From assembly GCA_947452995.1 (NCBI GenBank), contig CANGEV010000004.1:92355-156354 (forward strand): a stretch of 64,000 bases of DNA, in the 5' to 3' direction. The stretch is from Chitinophagales bacterium (GTDB lineage: Bacteria; Bacteroidota; Bacteroidia; Chitinophagales; CAIODY01). The notes beneath the pieces were generated by a model. It ran no database searches. It was not told where the DNA came from and worked only from the letters and a program-made list of their open reading frames with translations. Of this stretch, positions 51,602 to 60,837 are shown in pieces. Position numbers and translations under genes: made by a program. Every line of letters begins with the position of its first letter. Within the stretch, counting starts at the first letter, position 1.

Positions 51602-52693
51602 ATGCACCAAGCCCACGTACGATTCGTCGACTCCGCAAAAAGCAACTTTTTTACAGTACTTCGTAGCCGAGTAGATGAATATTTTAAAAAAGAGAATATT
51701 ACTAAATATGGTAACGCTACTATGGTTACCAAAACGATAGTCCTTGCACTATGTTATCTTGGCTCTTTCGCCGTCATAATCAGTTTTCCAATGCATAGTG
51801 TTTTATACTATACACTTTGGTCGATTATGGGATTCGGATTGGCCGGTATAGGCATGAGTGTAATGCATGATGCAAACCACGGATCCTATTCGTCCAATCA
51901 CAAATTAAATGTACTACTTGGATATTCCATCAATTTGATTGGCGGATCAGTTTTTAATTGGAAATTGCAACACAATGTTCGTCACCACGCATACACGAAC
52001 ATCGCTAATTATGATGACGATATTAATGATAAATTAGTTATACGACTTTCACCTCATACGAAAGTAAAATGGTTTCATCGCTACCAACAGTACTATTCCT
52101 TTGTGTTTTATGGTATGCTAACGATTTATTGGACCTTCATGAAAGACTTTTACCAATTTTATGAATATATCGCAAAAGGCGTAAACAAAGGTTCTTTCGC
52201 AGAAAATGCAATGATCTTATTACGTATTATCTTAGCTAAGCTATTTTATGTAGGAGTATTTATTGTTGCTCCGATTTACTTTTTAGATCTTCCTATAGGG
52301 ATGTTTGTGAAAGGCTATTTATTAATGCACTTCATCGCAGGATTCGTATTAACTATTACCTTTCAATTAGCACATACAGTTGAACATACTACCCACCCTA
52401 CGCCAAACGAATCTGGTGTAATTGATAATAATTGGGCAATTCATCAGTTGAATACAACAGTTGATTTCTCCCCTACAAACAAGTTTCTGACTTGGTATAT
52501 GGGCGGATTGAATTTTCAGGTTGAACACCATTTGTTCCCCAATATTTGTCATGTACATTATCCTGCCATCGCAAAAATTGTAGAATCAACCGCAAAGGAA
52601 TATAATGTTCCTTATTTGCAAAACAAGACCCTTGCAGAAGCTGTTGCCTCGCACTTCCGTTTGCTAAGAACACTTGGTATGCCGAGCGCCTAA
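51602..52693 (+). CDS. Membrane fatty-acid desaturase
   Basis: 363 residues with four to five membrane helices. The three histidine boxes are HDANH (about 89-93), HNVRHH (about 124-129) and QVEHH (about 315), the di-iron ligands of acyl-lipid front-end desaturases. There is no N-terminal cytochrome b5 domain. The last box starts with Q, as in delta-5/delta-6 type enzymes. It introduces a double bond into lipid acyl chains in the membrane, perhaps adapting it to cold. It converges on the epimerase gene by a 4-base overlap. Confidence 0.88.
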   Translation: MHQAHVRFVDSAKSNFFTVLRSRVDEYFKKENITKYGNATMVTKTIVLALCYLGSFAVIISFPMHSVLYYTLWSIMGFGLAGIGMSVMHDANHGSYSSNHKLNVLLGYSINLIGGSVFNWKLQHNVRHHAYTNIANYDDDINDKLVIRLSPHTKVKWFHRYQQYYSFVFYGMLTIYWTFMKDFYQFYEYIAKGVNKGSFAENAMILLRIILAKLFYVGVFIVAPIYFLDLPIGMFVKGYLLMHFIAGFVLTITFQLAHTVEHTTHPTPNESGVIDNNWAIHQLNTTVDFSPTNKFLTWYMGGLNFQVEHHLFPNICHVHYPAIAKIVESTAKEYNVPYLQNKTLAEAVASHFRLLRTLGMPSA

Positions 52694-53349
52694 GCTAATT
52701 TAGAAGCGCGAATGATATCGGTTACTTCCAATACTTTTTTATCGAAACCTTGTTCGGTAGTATTTATCATTGCCGTTCCTAATTCTTTAAGTTCGCAACC
52801 ATAAGAAGGGAAACACAACTTTAGAAATGGATAAGCAAAACGGATTGCTTTGTAATACGAACGCACATTTTGCTGTCCTTCAACCGGTTTCATAAAACCC
52901 GGTCGGAAATTATAAACGGCCTTAAAGGGCATCGCCGCTAAGGCATTCTCAATTTTACCTTTTACGCGAGCCCACATCACTTTCCCCTTTTCACTCGAAT
53001 CTGTTTCACCTCCTGAAATATGATTAATGACCATATTCGGGTTGAGTTCCAACAAGACCTTCGCAACTGCCATAGGCGTATCGTACGTTACAATTGTATA
53101 GGCTTCTTCTGTCATTCCTAGCGAAGTGATTCCAGCACAATAAAACAAGGCATCATATCCAGCTAATTCGCTTTTATATTCATGAATTTTCAAGAAGTCA
53201 GCGATTAACAATTCTTTCAACTTTGGATGAGTGATACCGCATGGCTTACGCGAAATACTTAATATTGCTTCAACGCGTGAATCGTTTAAAATAGTTAGAA
53301 GCACCCCTTCTCCGACAAGGCCAGTAGCTCCGGTAAGAATAATTTTCAT
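52690..53349 (-). CDS. NAD(P)-binding epimerase/reductase-like protein
   Basis: 219 residues. The Rossmann loop TGATGLVGEGVLL (about 6-18) is followed by IADFLKIHEYKSELAGYDALFYCAGITS. The later part (VKGKIENALAAMPF with K and Y-like positions, NFRPGF) is the atypical short-chain NAD(P)H-binding fold (NAD-dependent epimerase or NmrA-like). No YxxxK is evident, so catalysis is doubtful; it may be a sensor of NADP ratio. It is a short, single-gene unit in a convergent pair with the desaturase. Substrate unknown. Confidence 0.7.
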   Translation of the reverse strand: MKIILTGATGLVGEGVLLTILNDSRVEAILSISRKPCGITHPKLKELLIADFLKIHEYKSELAGYDALFYCAGITSLGMTEEAYTIVTYDTPMAVAKVLLELNPNMVINHISGGETDSSEKGKVMWARVKGKIENALAAMPFKAVYNFRPGFMKPVEGQQNVRSYYKAIRFAYPFLKLCFPSYGCELKELGTAMINTTEQGFDKKVLEVTDIIRASKLA

Positions 53350-53487
53350 AATGATCGCAAAGGTGCAAGAATTTCAAAGTTAAAAACCAAAAAATATGTC
53401 AATAATCTGCTAAAATGACTATTTAATTAAATATTGGTATTGACAAATCCTTAACCGATAAAAATCAAGAAATTCAACGGAAGAAAT

Positions 53488-53495
53488 TACCTTTG
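53488..53495 (+). promoter_or_regulatory. -7 box of the tolC-emrAB promoter (TACCTTTG)
   Basis: TACCTTTG matches TAnnTTTG exactly. With the ATG 49 bases downstream, this operon has a longer leader than the other genes here. No clear -33 TTG and no adjacent regulator gene. Confidence 0.5.
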
Positions 53496-53544
53496 CGCCA
53501 CTGCAATTTTCGGCTTAAACCACCATCGAATATTGTAGACATAA

Positions 53545-54855
53545 ATGGTTGAAAATAAAAAATCATTAGGGTTGTTTATAGCCCTAATTTGGGCATCTTT
53601 TTGCTCCGCACAAACAAGTGCTGAAATAAGTGTCACTAGCCTTTATGAGGCCGCAGCAAAACATTATCCTTTATTGGAACAAAAAATGCTTATCGCTCAA
53701 CAAGAAAAAGACAAAAAAGCATTTCTTGCTTCCAACTATTTACCACAAGTAAATGTAACAGGAAGCGCTACTTACCAAAGTGAAGTAACCTCTTTTAACT
53801 TCTCTATTCCAGGCTTACCCCCAAACGCTGGCTTCAAACAGAAGCCCGACCAATATAGCGTTGGATTAGAGATTCGTCAAAACTTGTCTGATTATGGCCA
53901 GATAGCCACTGAGCAAAAAGCAGAAGCCATGAATGGCATTGCTCAACGCGCACAAATTGACGCTCAATGGATAGGTATCAAAGATCGTATCAATAACTGG
54001 GTAGGACTTTTCATTCTACAAAAAGCAAATAAAGCAACCTTAATCTTACGCCTTCAAGAATTGGATGCTAAAATTAGAAAAGCAGAAGCTGCTGTAAACA
54101 ATGGCGTCTTATTGAAAAGCCAATTATTGCAGTTACAATCAGAGTATCTTTCAACGCAGCAAAAACTAATTGAATGCCAAACAGCCATCTTTAATGCGGC
54201 TTACTCCATTAGCGTTTATACAGGAATAAAAGCAGATACCGCAATTAATTTTACTTTGAACACAAGCGACAAAACACCTTTTAACACCAACATCAACAGA
54301 GACGAATCCTTAACGATACTCCGTCCGGAATTTCGCGCATATGAAGCACAGACGGCAGCGACAAAATTGAAATTCAAAAGCTATGTGCTTGGATCTTTAC
54401 CAAGAGTCTTCGTCTTCGGTAGAGGCTATTACGGTCGTCCGGGTTTTAATTTCATGAACAACGACTTTAGAACCTATGGATTAGTAGGTGCAGGATTAAG
54501 TTGGAACTTGAACAGCTATTTCACATTGCATCATCAAAGTACTTTCAGTAAAGCACAGCTTTCGCTTATTGAACACCAAAAGGAAATGGCAGAAATCAAT
54601 TTGAACCTTGCAGCCAATCAAATCTTGAGTGATATTCAAAAGACCATAGATATGATTGCGTTAGACAGACAAATCGTATTTCAAAAAAATCAAATTAAAG
54701 AAACAGCCTCTAATCAACTAGACAACGGTATTATCACTGCCTCTGATTATATCACTGATCTAGACGGAGCGAATCAAGCGCAACTTAATCTCAATCTCCA
54801 TATTGCGCAATTGGAACTTTTAAAAATGAATTATCATAACGCCATCGGCGACTAA
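53545..54855 (+). CDS. TolC-family outer-membrane efflux protein
   Basis: 436 residues. A signal peptide (LGLFIALIWASFCSAQ) precedes the duplicated coiled-coil TolC repeats; ISVTSLYEAAAKHYPLLEQKM at the start of the mature part and the matching repeat about 200 residues later fit the family. It forms a trimeric channel in the outer membrane through which the EmrAB pump expels drugs. It is the first gene of a three-gene operon with 12 and 5 bases to the next two. Confidence 0.92.
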   Translation: MVENKKSLGLFIALIWASFCSAQTSAEISVTSLYEAAAKHYPLLEQKMLIAQQEKDKKAFLASNYLPQVNVTGSATYQSEVTSFNFSIPGLPPNAGFKQKPDQYSVGLEIRQNLSDYGQIATEQKAEAMNGIAQRAQIDAQWIGIKDRINNWVGLFILQKANKATLILRLQELDAKIRKAEAAVNNGVLLKSQLLQLQSEYLSTQQKLIECQTAIFNAAYSISVYTGIKADTAINFTLNTSDKTPFNTNINRDESLTILRPEFRAYEAQTAATKLKFKSYVLGSLPRVFVFGRGYYGRPGFNFMNNDFRTYGLVGAGLSWNLNSYFTLHHQSTFSKAQLSLIEHQKEMAEINLNLAANQILSDIQKTIDMIALDRQIVFQKNQIKETASNQLDNGIITASDYITDLDGANQAQLNLNLHIAQLELLKMNYHNAIGD

Positions 54856-54867
54856 TACCACCACCCC

Positions 54868-55932
54868 ATGAACTCAAAAAAACTTATCATTATCGCTTCG
54901 ATTGCGTTTGTTGTATTAGCCATTGTCGGCGGCATTTACATCAGCACAAAAGGTCATGAAAAAACGGATAACGCACAAATAGATGCGAGCATTATCCCTG
55001 TTCGCAGTATCGTTAGCGGCTTCGTTATTAAAGTCAATTTCCATGATAACCAAACCGTAAAACAAGGTGATACACTCGCTTTGATCGACCCGACGGATTA
55101 TTTAGCGAAAGTAGCACAAGCAGAAGCAGCGCTTGAAAGTGCGAAGGCTCAAAGTAGCGCAACACATTCCGGAGCAGACGCTGCTGGCGATAACGCAGAA
55201 GCTAGTAACGCAAGCCGTGCTGCTGCAGAAGCCAATATCCGCGCCGCACAAGCACGTACTGAAAAGGCATCTCACGATCAAGATCGTGCCGACAAATTAT
55301 TAAAAGCAAATGCAATCACCCAACAACAATACGATGCATATCATGCTGAATACCTTACTGCAAAAGCACAAGAGACAGCGGTAATTAAACAAAGTGAAGC
55401 AAGTAAATTCCAATCTAGCGGCGCTAAAATGCAAGCCAATGCACAATCATCGCAAGTAAACTTAGCCAACGCCGTGATCAAACAAAGAGAAGCTGAATTA
55501 GCCTTAGCAAAAAGCCAGTTAGCAAATACCGTTATCAAAGCACCATGTAATGGCATCGTTTCTAAAAAAGCGGTGGAAGTTGGTCAATACTTACAAATGT
55601 CGACAGCCGTTTGTTCGTGCGTTGACACCGACAATTTCTGGGTAAGTGCAAACTTCAAAGAAACGCAAATTTCAAAAATGAAAATCGGCAATACGGTATC
55701 CATAAAAATAGATGCATTTGAAGATATGCCATTAGAAGGAAGTTTGGAAAGCTTCGGAGGCGCTACAGGAGCCAAGTTCAGCCTGCTTCCTGCAGACAAC
55801 TCAACGGGCAACTTTGTAAAAATCACGCAACGTGTACCGGTTCGTATTAAGTTAAACAAACTATCTGACGAACAAAAAACACGTCTAGTACCAGGACTTA
55901 GTGTTAATGTTGACGTGCACACACAAAACTAA
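54868..55932 (+). CDS. EmrA/HlyD-like membrane-fusion protein
   Basis: 354 residues. One N-terminal membrane helix (about 4-26) is followed by a lipoyl half-motif (SIIPVRSIVSGFVIKVNFHDNQTV), a long coiled coil (about 85-205, rich in A, K, Q and E), the second lipoyl half (IKAPCNGIVSKKAVEVGQYL) and a beta-barrel end. It bridges the inner-membrane pump to TolC. Its place between tolC and emrB is the normal order. Confidence 0.93.
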   Translation: MNSKKLIIIASIAFVVLAIVGGIYISTKGHEKTDNAQIDASIIPVRSIVSGFVIKVNFHDNQTVKQGDTLALIDPTDYLAKVAQAEAALESAKAQSSATHSGADAAGDNAEASNASRAAAEANIRAAQARTEKASHDQDRADKLLKANAITQQQYDAYHAEYLTAKAQETAVIKQSEASKFQSSGAKMQANAQSSQVNLANAVIKQREAELALAKSQLANTVIKAPCNGIVSKKAVEVGQYLQMSTAVCSCVDTDNFWVSANFKETQISKMKIGNTVSIKIDAFEDMPLEGSLESFGGATGAKFSLLPADNSTGNFVKITQRVPVRIKLNKLSDEQKTRLVPGLSVNVDVHTQN

Positions 55933-55937
55933 TCTTC

Positions 55938-57515
55938 GTGCAAGAGACCACCATCGAATCGATTAGTTATCCGCAAGGGTTTACCAAATGGATCACTGTT
56001 ATTACAGCGATCAGTTGCGCTATCCTGGAATTAATCGACACTACAATTGTAAACGTTTCCTTACGGGAAATAAGTGGAAGCATCGGAGCCACTACGACTG
56101 AAATCGCGTGGGTAACGACTTCCTACGCCATTTCCAACGTAATCATTATTCCACTTACGAGTATGCTCTCCGACCTTTTTGGACGAAGAGTCTATTTCAC
56201 AGCCTCCGTTATCCTCTTCACTTTTGCCTCGCTGATGTGTGGATTAAGTGATAGTCTATGGACATTAGTGTTCTGGCGTTTTGTCCAAGGACTCGGAGGT
56301 GGAGGATTGTTGAGCACCGCACAAACCGTTATTATAGGCGCTTTCCCGCCAGCACAGATGGGAACTGCCAACGCCATTTTCGGGATGGGTATGATCATGG
56401 GGCCTACGTTTGGCCCTACCTTAGGAGGTTATATCACCGATCATATTTCATGGCATTGGATTTTCTTTGTGAATATCCCAATTGGTATGACTGCCGCTGT
56501 ATTGGCTTGGAATTATATTACAGATCGACCAGGTGCGGTAAAGCCTAAAAAGATCGATTGGTGGGGCATTCTGTTCCTCGTCGTCGCCGTCGGCTCACTA
56601 CAATATGTGCTAGAAGAAGGAACATCTAAGGATTGGTTCGAAAGCGGTGAAATTATCATTTTCACAATTTTGGCTGTTGTCGGACTAATTGCTTTCATCA
56701 TACGAGAACTGAGCATTGAATATCCGGCCGTGAATATACGTCTGTATAGCAATTATAATCTTGCGATGGGAAGTATCATGAATTTCATCCTTGGTATTTT
56801 ATTGTTTGGCACCGTATTCATCTTCCCATTGTTTGCGCAAATTTCTTTAGGATGGACTGCCACTCAAACGGGTGTGTTTATGATCCCAGGTGCTTTATGC
56901 GCCGCTATTGCGATGCCTATTGTGGCGAAGTTGATGGGGAAAGGTGTGAACCCGAAAGTGATTATCATCGGAGGGGTATTTCTAACCTTCAGCTTCTTAA
57001 TGTTACTTGGTCGATCCTCACCCGATTCGAACGAATGGAATTTCTATTTCCCATTTGTATTACGCGGCTTCGGTATGGCCTTTATGATGTCGCCGATACT
57101 CGCGCTTGCGGTAGGTAATTTGAAAGGAAAAGACATGGCACAGGCCGTCGGCTTAGCGAATATGATTCGTCAGCTAGGCGGAGCTTTTGGAATCGCCTTG
57201 ATTAACGTTTACCTCACAAGCATCAACGCGCAAGTACGCGGCAATATGCTAGGCTATTTAACGCAATACGATGTCTCTAGTAGCGAGCGCTTCGACACAC
57301 TTACCAAACTCTTCCTCGGCGCAGGAAAAACAATTGACGAAGCACAAATGCTTGCCTTAAAGATGATGGATGGATTATTGTTCAGACAACAAGCAATCGT
57401 TTGCTATAATCAAGGATTCATCGCTGTAGGCGCCGTAATACTATTTTGTATTCCGATTGTACTATTGATTCGTTATAATAAGAAAGATAAAATGGCAGTT
57501 CATAACGACCACTAA
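55938..57515 (+). CDS. EmrB-like DHA2-family multidrug exporter
   Basis: 525 residues, GTG start 5 bases after the membrane-fusion gene. About 14 hydrophobic helices of the major facilitator superfamily. Motif A-like SDLFGRRVYF and the DHA2 motif C GMIMGPTFGPTLGGYI are clear. It exports drugs or other amphiphilic compounds with protons through EmrA-TolC. It overlaps the GNAT gene at the stop codons by 4 bases. No TetR or MarR regulator is in the window. Confidence 0.93.
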   Translation: MQETTIESISYPQGFTKWITVITAISCAILELIDTTIVNVSLREISGSIGATTTEIAWVTTSYAISNVIIIPLTSMLSDLFGRRVYFTASVILFTFASLMCGLSDSLWTLVFWRFVQGLGGGGLLSTAQTVIIGAFPPAQMGTANAIFGMGMIMGPTFGPTLGGYITDHISWHWIFFVNIPIGMTAAVLAWNYITDRPGAVKPKKIDWWGILFLVVAVGSLQYVLEEGTSKDWFESGEIIIFTILAVVGLIAFIIRELSIEYPAVNIRLYSNYNLAMGSIMNFILGILLFGTVFIFPLFAQISLGWTATQTGVFMIPGALCAAIAMPIVAKLMGKGVNPKVIIIGGVFLTFSFLMLLGRSSPDSNEWNFYFPFVLRGFGMAFMMSPILALAVGNLKGKDMAQAVGLANMIRQLGGAFGIALINVYLTSINAQVRGNMLGYLTQYDVSSSERFDTLTKLFLGAGKTIDEAQMLALKMMDGLLFRQQAIVCYNQGFIAVGAVILFCIPIVLLIRYNKKDKMAVHNDH

Positions 57516-57997
57516 ACGACATACGGCTTCACGAACAAAGGCATTTCCAATTTATCGGCGATGCCTTTTGAAAGCCTTTCTCCATCTTTGCTAAAAGGCC
57601 AAACGCAAAGCTTCTTAATAGGGAAGTATTTTTTCATGGCTTCGATACCATCGATTGATTTTTCTGTAGCCAATCCTTTGTTTCTAAATTCTGGCAAAAC
57701 ACTCGCCGAACAAAGATAGATCACATCGTAATCGGTACGACCTAATTCCGTTTGATCAAATAGCTGCTGCTCGTTGATTTCATTCTTCAAAAAAGAATCC
57801 ATCAATGTGCTGGTAGTAGGGAATAGCAACAACCAAAGAATAGGGCCATCTTCGTTAGCCACTTCCGTTAAACACATTGGATGAATGCGTCGCAAGCGAG
57901 CCTGTGTAGCCTCATTCACTTGCAATTGTTCCGAATCATTTTTCATATCGAAGAAGGAATGCACCAGCTCCAACATACGTACTAAATTCTTCTGCAT
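57512..57997 (-). CDS. GNAT-family N-acetyltransferase
   Basis: 161 residues. The acetyl-CoA-binding motif A appears as YLCSASVLPEFRNKGLATEKS (about 97-117, with the R-x-x-G-x-A loop). The N-terminal half is short and diverged. Substrate unknown; small-molecule or protein amines are possible. Its ATG lies 1 base after the nupC stop on the minus strand, so both are one message. Confidence 0.7.
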   Translation of the reverse strand: MQKNLVRMLELVHSFFDMKNDSEQLQVNEATQARLRRIHPMCLTEVANEDGPILWLLLFPTTSTLMDSFLKNEINEQQLFDQTELGRTDYDVIYLCSASVLPEFRNKGLATEKSIDGIEAMKKYFPIKKLCVWPFSKDGERLSKGIADKLEMPLFVKPYVV

Positions 57998-57998
57998 C

Positions 57999-59261
57999 CT
58001 ACATCAATATACCTGCAATGGTAGCAGAAAGATAAGACGCTAAAGTGCCAGCCAAAAGGGCTTTCAAACCAAGCTTTGCAAGGTCGGTACGACGAGAAGG
58101 TGCCAATTCACCAATACCACCAATCTGCATGCCCACGCTACTAAAGTTAGCGAAGCCGCAAATCGCAATACTTACAATCAATAAACCTTTTTGCGAAACA
58201 ATCTTCACTGAATGATCCGTCAAATGTTGGAAGGCTAAGAACTCATTCACTGTAAGCTTCTGACCCAACAAAGTTGCCACGCTGCTCACGTCTTCGTTAG
58301 GTACGCCCATACACCATGCAAGTGGATAGAATAATTTACCGAAGATAAAGTCGAGTGTTAAATTCAATTGCGGATTAAACCAATGACCTACATGCACCAA
58401 CATCCAATCTACCATAGCGATTAAAGCGATGAAGCCGATCAACATAGCGATTACGTTCATAGCAATTTTAAACCCGTCTCCGGCACCATGTGTAATCGCG
58501 TCGATGATATTGGTATAATTCGATTTCACTTCCAGCTTCACATTACCCATGGTCTGGCTCTCTTCTGTTTCTGGGATAAGAATTTTAGAGATTACCAAAG
58601 CACCTGGTGCAGCCATTAAGGAGGCGGCGATAAGTGTTGGGGCAAGATCCATTCCAGCAGCAGCACCCATATTTGCATACACAATTAATATTCCGCCGGC
58701 GATACATGCCAAGCTACCACTCATGGAGGCTAGGAGTTCGCTACGTGTCATAGTCGGTAAATAAGGGCGAATCATAACCTGTGCTTCTACCTGACCAACG
58801 AATGCGCTGGCTACGTTAGATAAAGCTTCTGCCCCACTCACGCGCATGATAAAGTTCATCCCCTTAGCGATGACAGAAACCACGCGTTGCATGAATCCGA
58901 TATGATAAAGAATAGAAACGAGTACAACCACTAATACGATGGTGGCTGTTACGTTGAAGGCGAATACAAACCCTTTTGCATAGAAGTTGGCAGGCTGGCC
59001 ATCCGGACCAACAGTTGCTAAGCCGCCGTATACAAAAGCAGCACCTTGACGAGCGAAGCCTTCAATTTTCTCCATGCCGTGACCTAGCAATTGAAAGAAA
59101 CGATTCACAGCAGGCACTTTAAAGACGAGGAGCGCGATGACGATTTGGAGTAGCATCCCACTGAGTATTACTCGTAGGTTGATTTTCTTTCTATTTTCTG
59201 AAGCCAAGTACGCAATTCCAAGAATGACAATAATTCCAATAATGCCAATAAAACGCTGCAT
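57999..59261 (-). CDS. NupC-like concentrative nucleoside transporter
   Basis: 420 residues with about nine to ten helices of the CNT family. The N-terminal G-F-V-A-like segment, the central GQVEAQVMIRPYLPTMTRSEL (gate and Q-E nucleoside contacts) and the signature GFANFSSVGMQIGGIGELAPSRR (about 370-392) are clear. It imports nucleosides with protons or sodium. It is transcribed with the GNAT gene and has a 356-base upstream region with hairpins but no clear promoter. Confidence 0.92.
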   Translation of the reverse strand: MQRFIGIIGIIVILGIAYLASENRKKINLRVILSGMLLQIVIALLVFKVPAVNRFFQLLGHGMEKIEGFARQGAAFVYGGLATVGPDGQPANFYAKGFVFAFNVTATIVLVVVLVSILYHIGFMQRVVSVIAKGMNFIMRVSGAEALSNVASAFVGQVEAQVMIRPYLPTMTRSELLASMSGSLACIAGGILIVYANMGAAAGMDLAPTLIAASLMAAPGALVISKILIPETEESQTMGNVKLEVKSNYTNIIDAITHGAGDGFKIAMNVIAMLIGFIALIAMVDWMLVHVGHWFNPQLNLTLDFIFGKLFYPLAWCMGVPNEDVSSVATLLGQKLTVNEFLAFQHLTDHSVKIVSQKGLLIVSIAICGFANFSSVGMQIGGIGELAPSRRTDLAKLGLKALLAGTLASYLSATIAGILM

Positions 59262-59617
59262 GATAATTAGGTTATGAAATAAGGTTGATAGGTTGGATTG
59301 CTAATATAGTTAAATTAAATAAAAATGAGGGGATTTCGACTGTGGTTTCGACAGGCTCAACCACCATATACCCTTTTAATATTACCCTATCCGCTCCGTT
59401 TCGTGTCTTCACGAAACGCAAAAATAAAAATCGGAGTTCGATTAGCTTCTAAATTACTGTGGGAAGTCTCAAAGTAAAAAAGAAATCCTTTGCTAAATAA
59501 AAACTTAGCGTCTTTCCGCCTTTGGGTCTTCGAACACTTCTTCAAATAAAAATCGGAGCTCGATTATATTCGAACTCCGATTCGCTAGCCGCCCAATGGC
59601 GGAATAATTCTTAATTC
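59262..59617. other. Non-coding intergenic region with several hairpins and a repeated 23-mer
   Basis: No gene is seen. It holds: GTGGTT/AACCAC hairpin (59342-59364); CGTTTCGTG/CACGAAACG perfect 9-bp stem with loop TCTT (59397-59418); a 23-mer AAATAAAAATCGGAG(T or C)TCGATTA at 59422-59444 and 59544-59566 (one mismatch); and CCGCC/GGCGG at 59590-59603. The region is 5-prime of nupC and 3-prime of the unknown paralog at 59618. Confidence 0.7.
59551..59582 (-). terminator. Terminator of the unknown paralog genes
   Basis: Minus-strand stem AATCGGAGTTCGA with TCGAGCTCCGATT (12 of 13 pairs) followed by TTTTATTTG, 36 bases after the stop of the gene at 59618. Confidence 0.65.
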
Positions 59618-60178
59618 TTAATTACTATTTGACCCTGCATTATACAAGTCAAGCCATCGTGGATCACCCTTTTTTACTTGTTCCTCCGCCCAAGCTTTCG
59701 ATTTAAATCCAGCACCTAAAGAATTCAAGAAACTTCCAGTCAGAGTTGTAGGTTGTATAATCCCTCGAGTATTTATTTTCAAATAAATTCCATCATGAGC
59801 CTTAAAAATTAGATTTTGACGCGGCACAACTAATCCATCAATACGATAATCAGGTATAGTTCCAGGTAATAATTTTCTAATACCTTCCGTTTCATGAAGT
59901 GTGTAAATATTACCTTTATAATTATTTCGTACAATCTTTGCGCCTTTAAGTCTAGCAACTTCTTCCAAAGTCATCAAGCCCCCTAGAGCAATACCAAAGC
60001 CGATTGTTTGGAAAGACTGACTTCTAGTAATAAAACCGAATACAGCAGTACATAAGCCAAGATTGGTACCAACGAATGCCCTAGTATAAGGGTCCACATT
60101 TTTATGTGGAAGCTTTAACAAAGCAAACGTACCTGCTGCACTTAAAAGAGTTGGTGATATTTTTTTATTTACTTTCAT
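59618..60178 (-). CDS. Unknown protein, tandem paralog A
   Basis: 186 residues, not recognised. After a variable N-terminus (about 1-28) comes a Gly-rich hydrophobic stretch (FVGTNLGLCTAVFGFIT and GFGIALGGLMTLEEV, about 35-72) that may form one hairpin of membrane helices. Next is RLKGAKIVRNNYKGNIYTLHETEG, and the end has GAGFKSKAWAEEQVKKGDPRWLDLYNAG. It is roughly 60 percent identical by eye to the upstream gene over about 155 collinear residues, so the pair arose by duplication. The motifs conserved in both (KAHDG, GFKSKAWAEEQ) are candidates for function. It could be membrane-associated, but no annotated family comes to mind. Confidence 0.5.
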   Translation of the reverse strand: MKVNKKISPTLLSAAGTFALLKLPHKNVDPYTRAFVGTNLGLCTAVFGFITRSQSFQTIGFGIALGGLMTLEEVARLKGAKIVRNNYKGNIYTLHETEGIRKLLPGTIPDYRIDGLVVPRQNLIFKAHDGIYLKINTRGIIQPTTLTGSFLNSLGAGFKSKAWAEEQVKKGDPRWLDLYNAGSNSN

Positions 60179-60227
60179 TGAATCGAAAATGTAAACTATA
60201 AATTATTTAATAAAACCAATTTAAAAA

Positions 60228-60719
60228 TTAAATACCTTTTAAGCCTGCATTATACAACTCAAGCCATCGAGGATCTCCCTTTTTTGCTTGTTCCTCCGCC
60301 CAAGCTTTCGATTTAAATCCAGCTCCAACTGAGTTAACAATATTTCCTAGAATGGAATTTGGCTGTATCATCCCATTGGCTAATATTTCAAAATAAACTC
60401 CATCATGCGCCTTGAATACTCCGTTTAAACCTTGCAACGTTATCCCATCCACACGATAATTTGGAACAATCCCAGGAGCTAATTTCTTTACGCCATCTGT
60501 TTCATGTAAGGTGTATAGGTTCCCACCAAAACTATTACGAACAATCTTTGCACCTTTTAACCTAATTATCTCTTCTAATGTTATTGCTCCGCCTATAGCA
60601 ATTCCGACACCAATTGTTTTTACTAACTGATTTTCTGTCATTGAACCAAGTGCAGCGGTGCAAATTCCTAAGCCTGTACCTACCACAGAACGCGTGAAGG
60701 GATCTAAACAAAATTTCAT
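60228..60719 (-). CDS. Unknown protein, tandem paralog B
   Basis: 163 residues from the ATG at 60719 (MKFCLDPFTRSVVG). The upstream ATG at 60737 lies before a consensus promoter (TTGG, 20 bases, TATATTCG) and is rejected. It lines up with paralog A over its whole length without gaps: GVGIAIGGAITLEEIIRLKGAKIVRN, NLYTLHETDGVKK, FKAHDGVYFEI, GFKSKAWAEEQAKKGDPRWLELYNAG. It lacks the longer N-terminus of A. Same uncertainty about function. The two genes are 49 bases apart and may be one transcript. Confidence 0.5.
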   Translation of the reverse strand: MKFCLDPFTRSVVGTGLGICTAALGSMTENQLVKTIGVGIAIGGAITLEEIIRLKGAKIVRNSFGGNLYTLHETDGVKKLAPGIVPNYRVDGITLQGLNGVFKAHDGVYFEILANGMIQPNSILGNIVNSVGAGFKSKAWAEEQAKKGDPRWLELYNAGLKGI

Positions 60720-60726
60720 AACTATT

Positions 60727-60757
60727 CGAATATACATTCAATTTAATTTAATTCCAA
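60727..60757 (-). promoter_or_regulatory. Promoter of paralog B (TTGG, 20-base spacer, TATATTCG)
   Basis: Minus-strand TTG at 60755-60757 and TATATTCG at 60727-60734 with a 20-base spacer; the ATG follows 7 bases after the -7 box. Confidence 0.6.
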
Positions 60758-60782
60758 CATTTAGTCTATTTTAAACCATAAC

Positions 60783-60815
60783 GCAAAAAGGCCCTCGATT
60801 TCTCGAAGGCCTCTG
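60783..60815 (-). terminator. Rho-independent terminator of dnaK
   Basis: Minus-strand stem GGCCTTCGAG/CTCGAGGGCC-like with loop around AAAT followed by a T-run, 23 bases after the dnaK stop. Confidence 0.8.
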
Positions 60816-60837
60816 CAAACCACTAAACCTATTAAAA

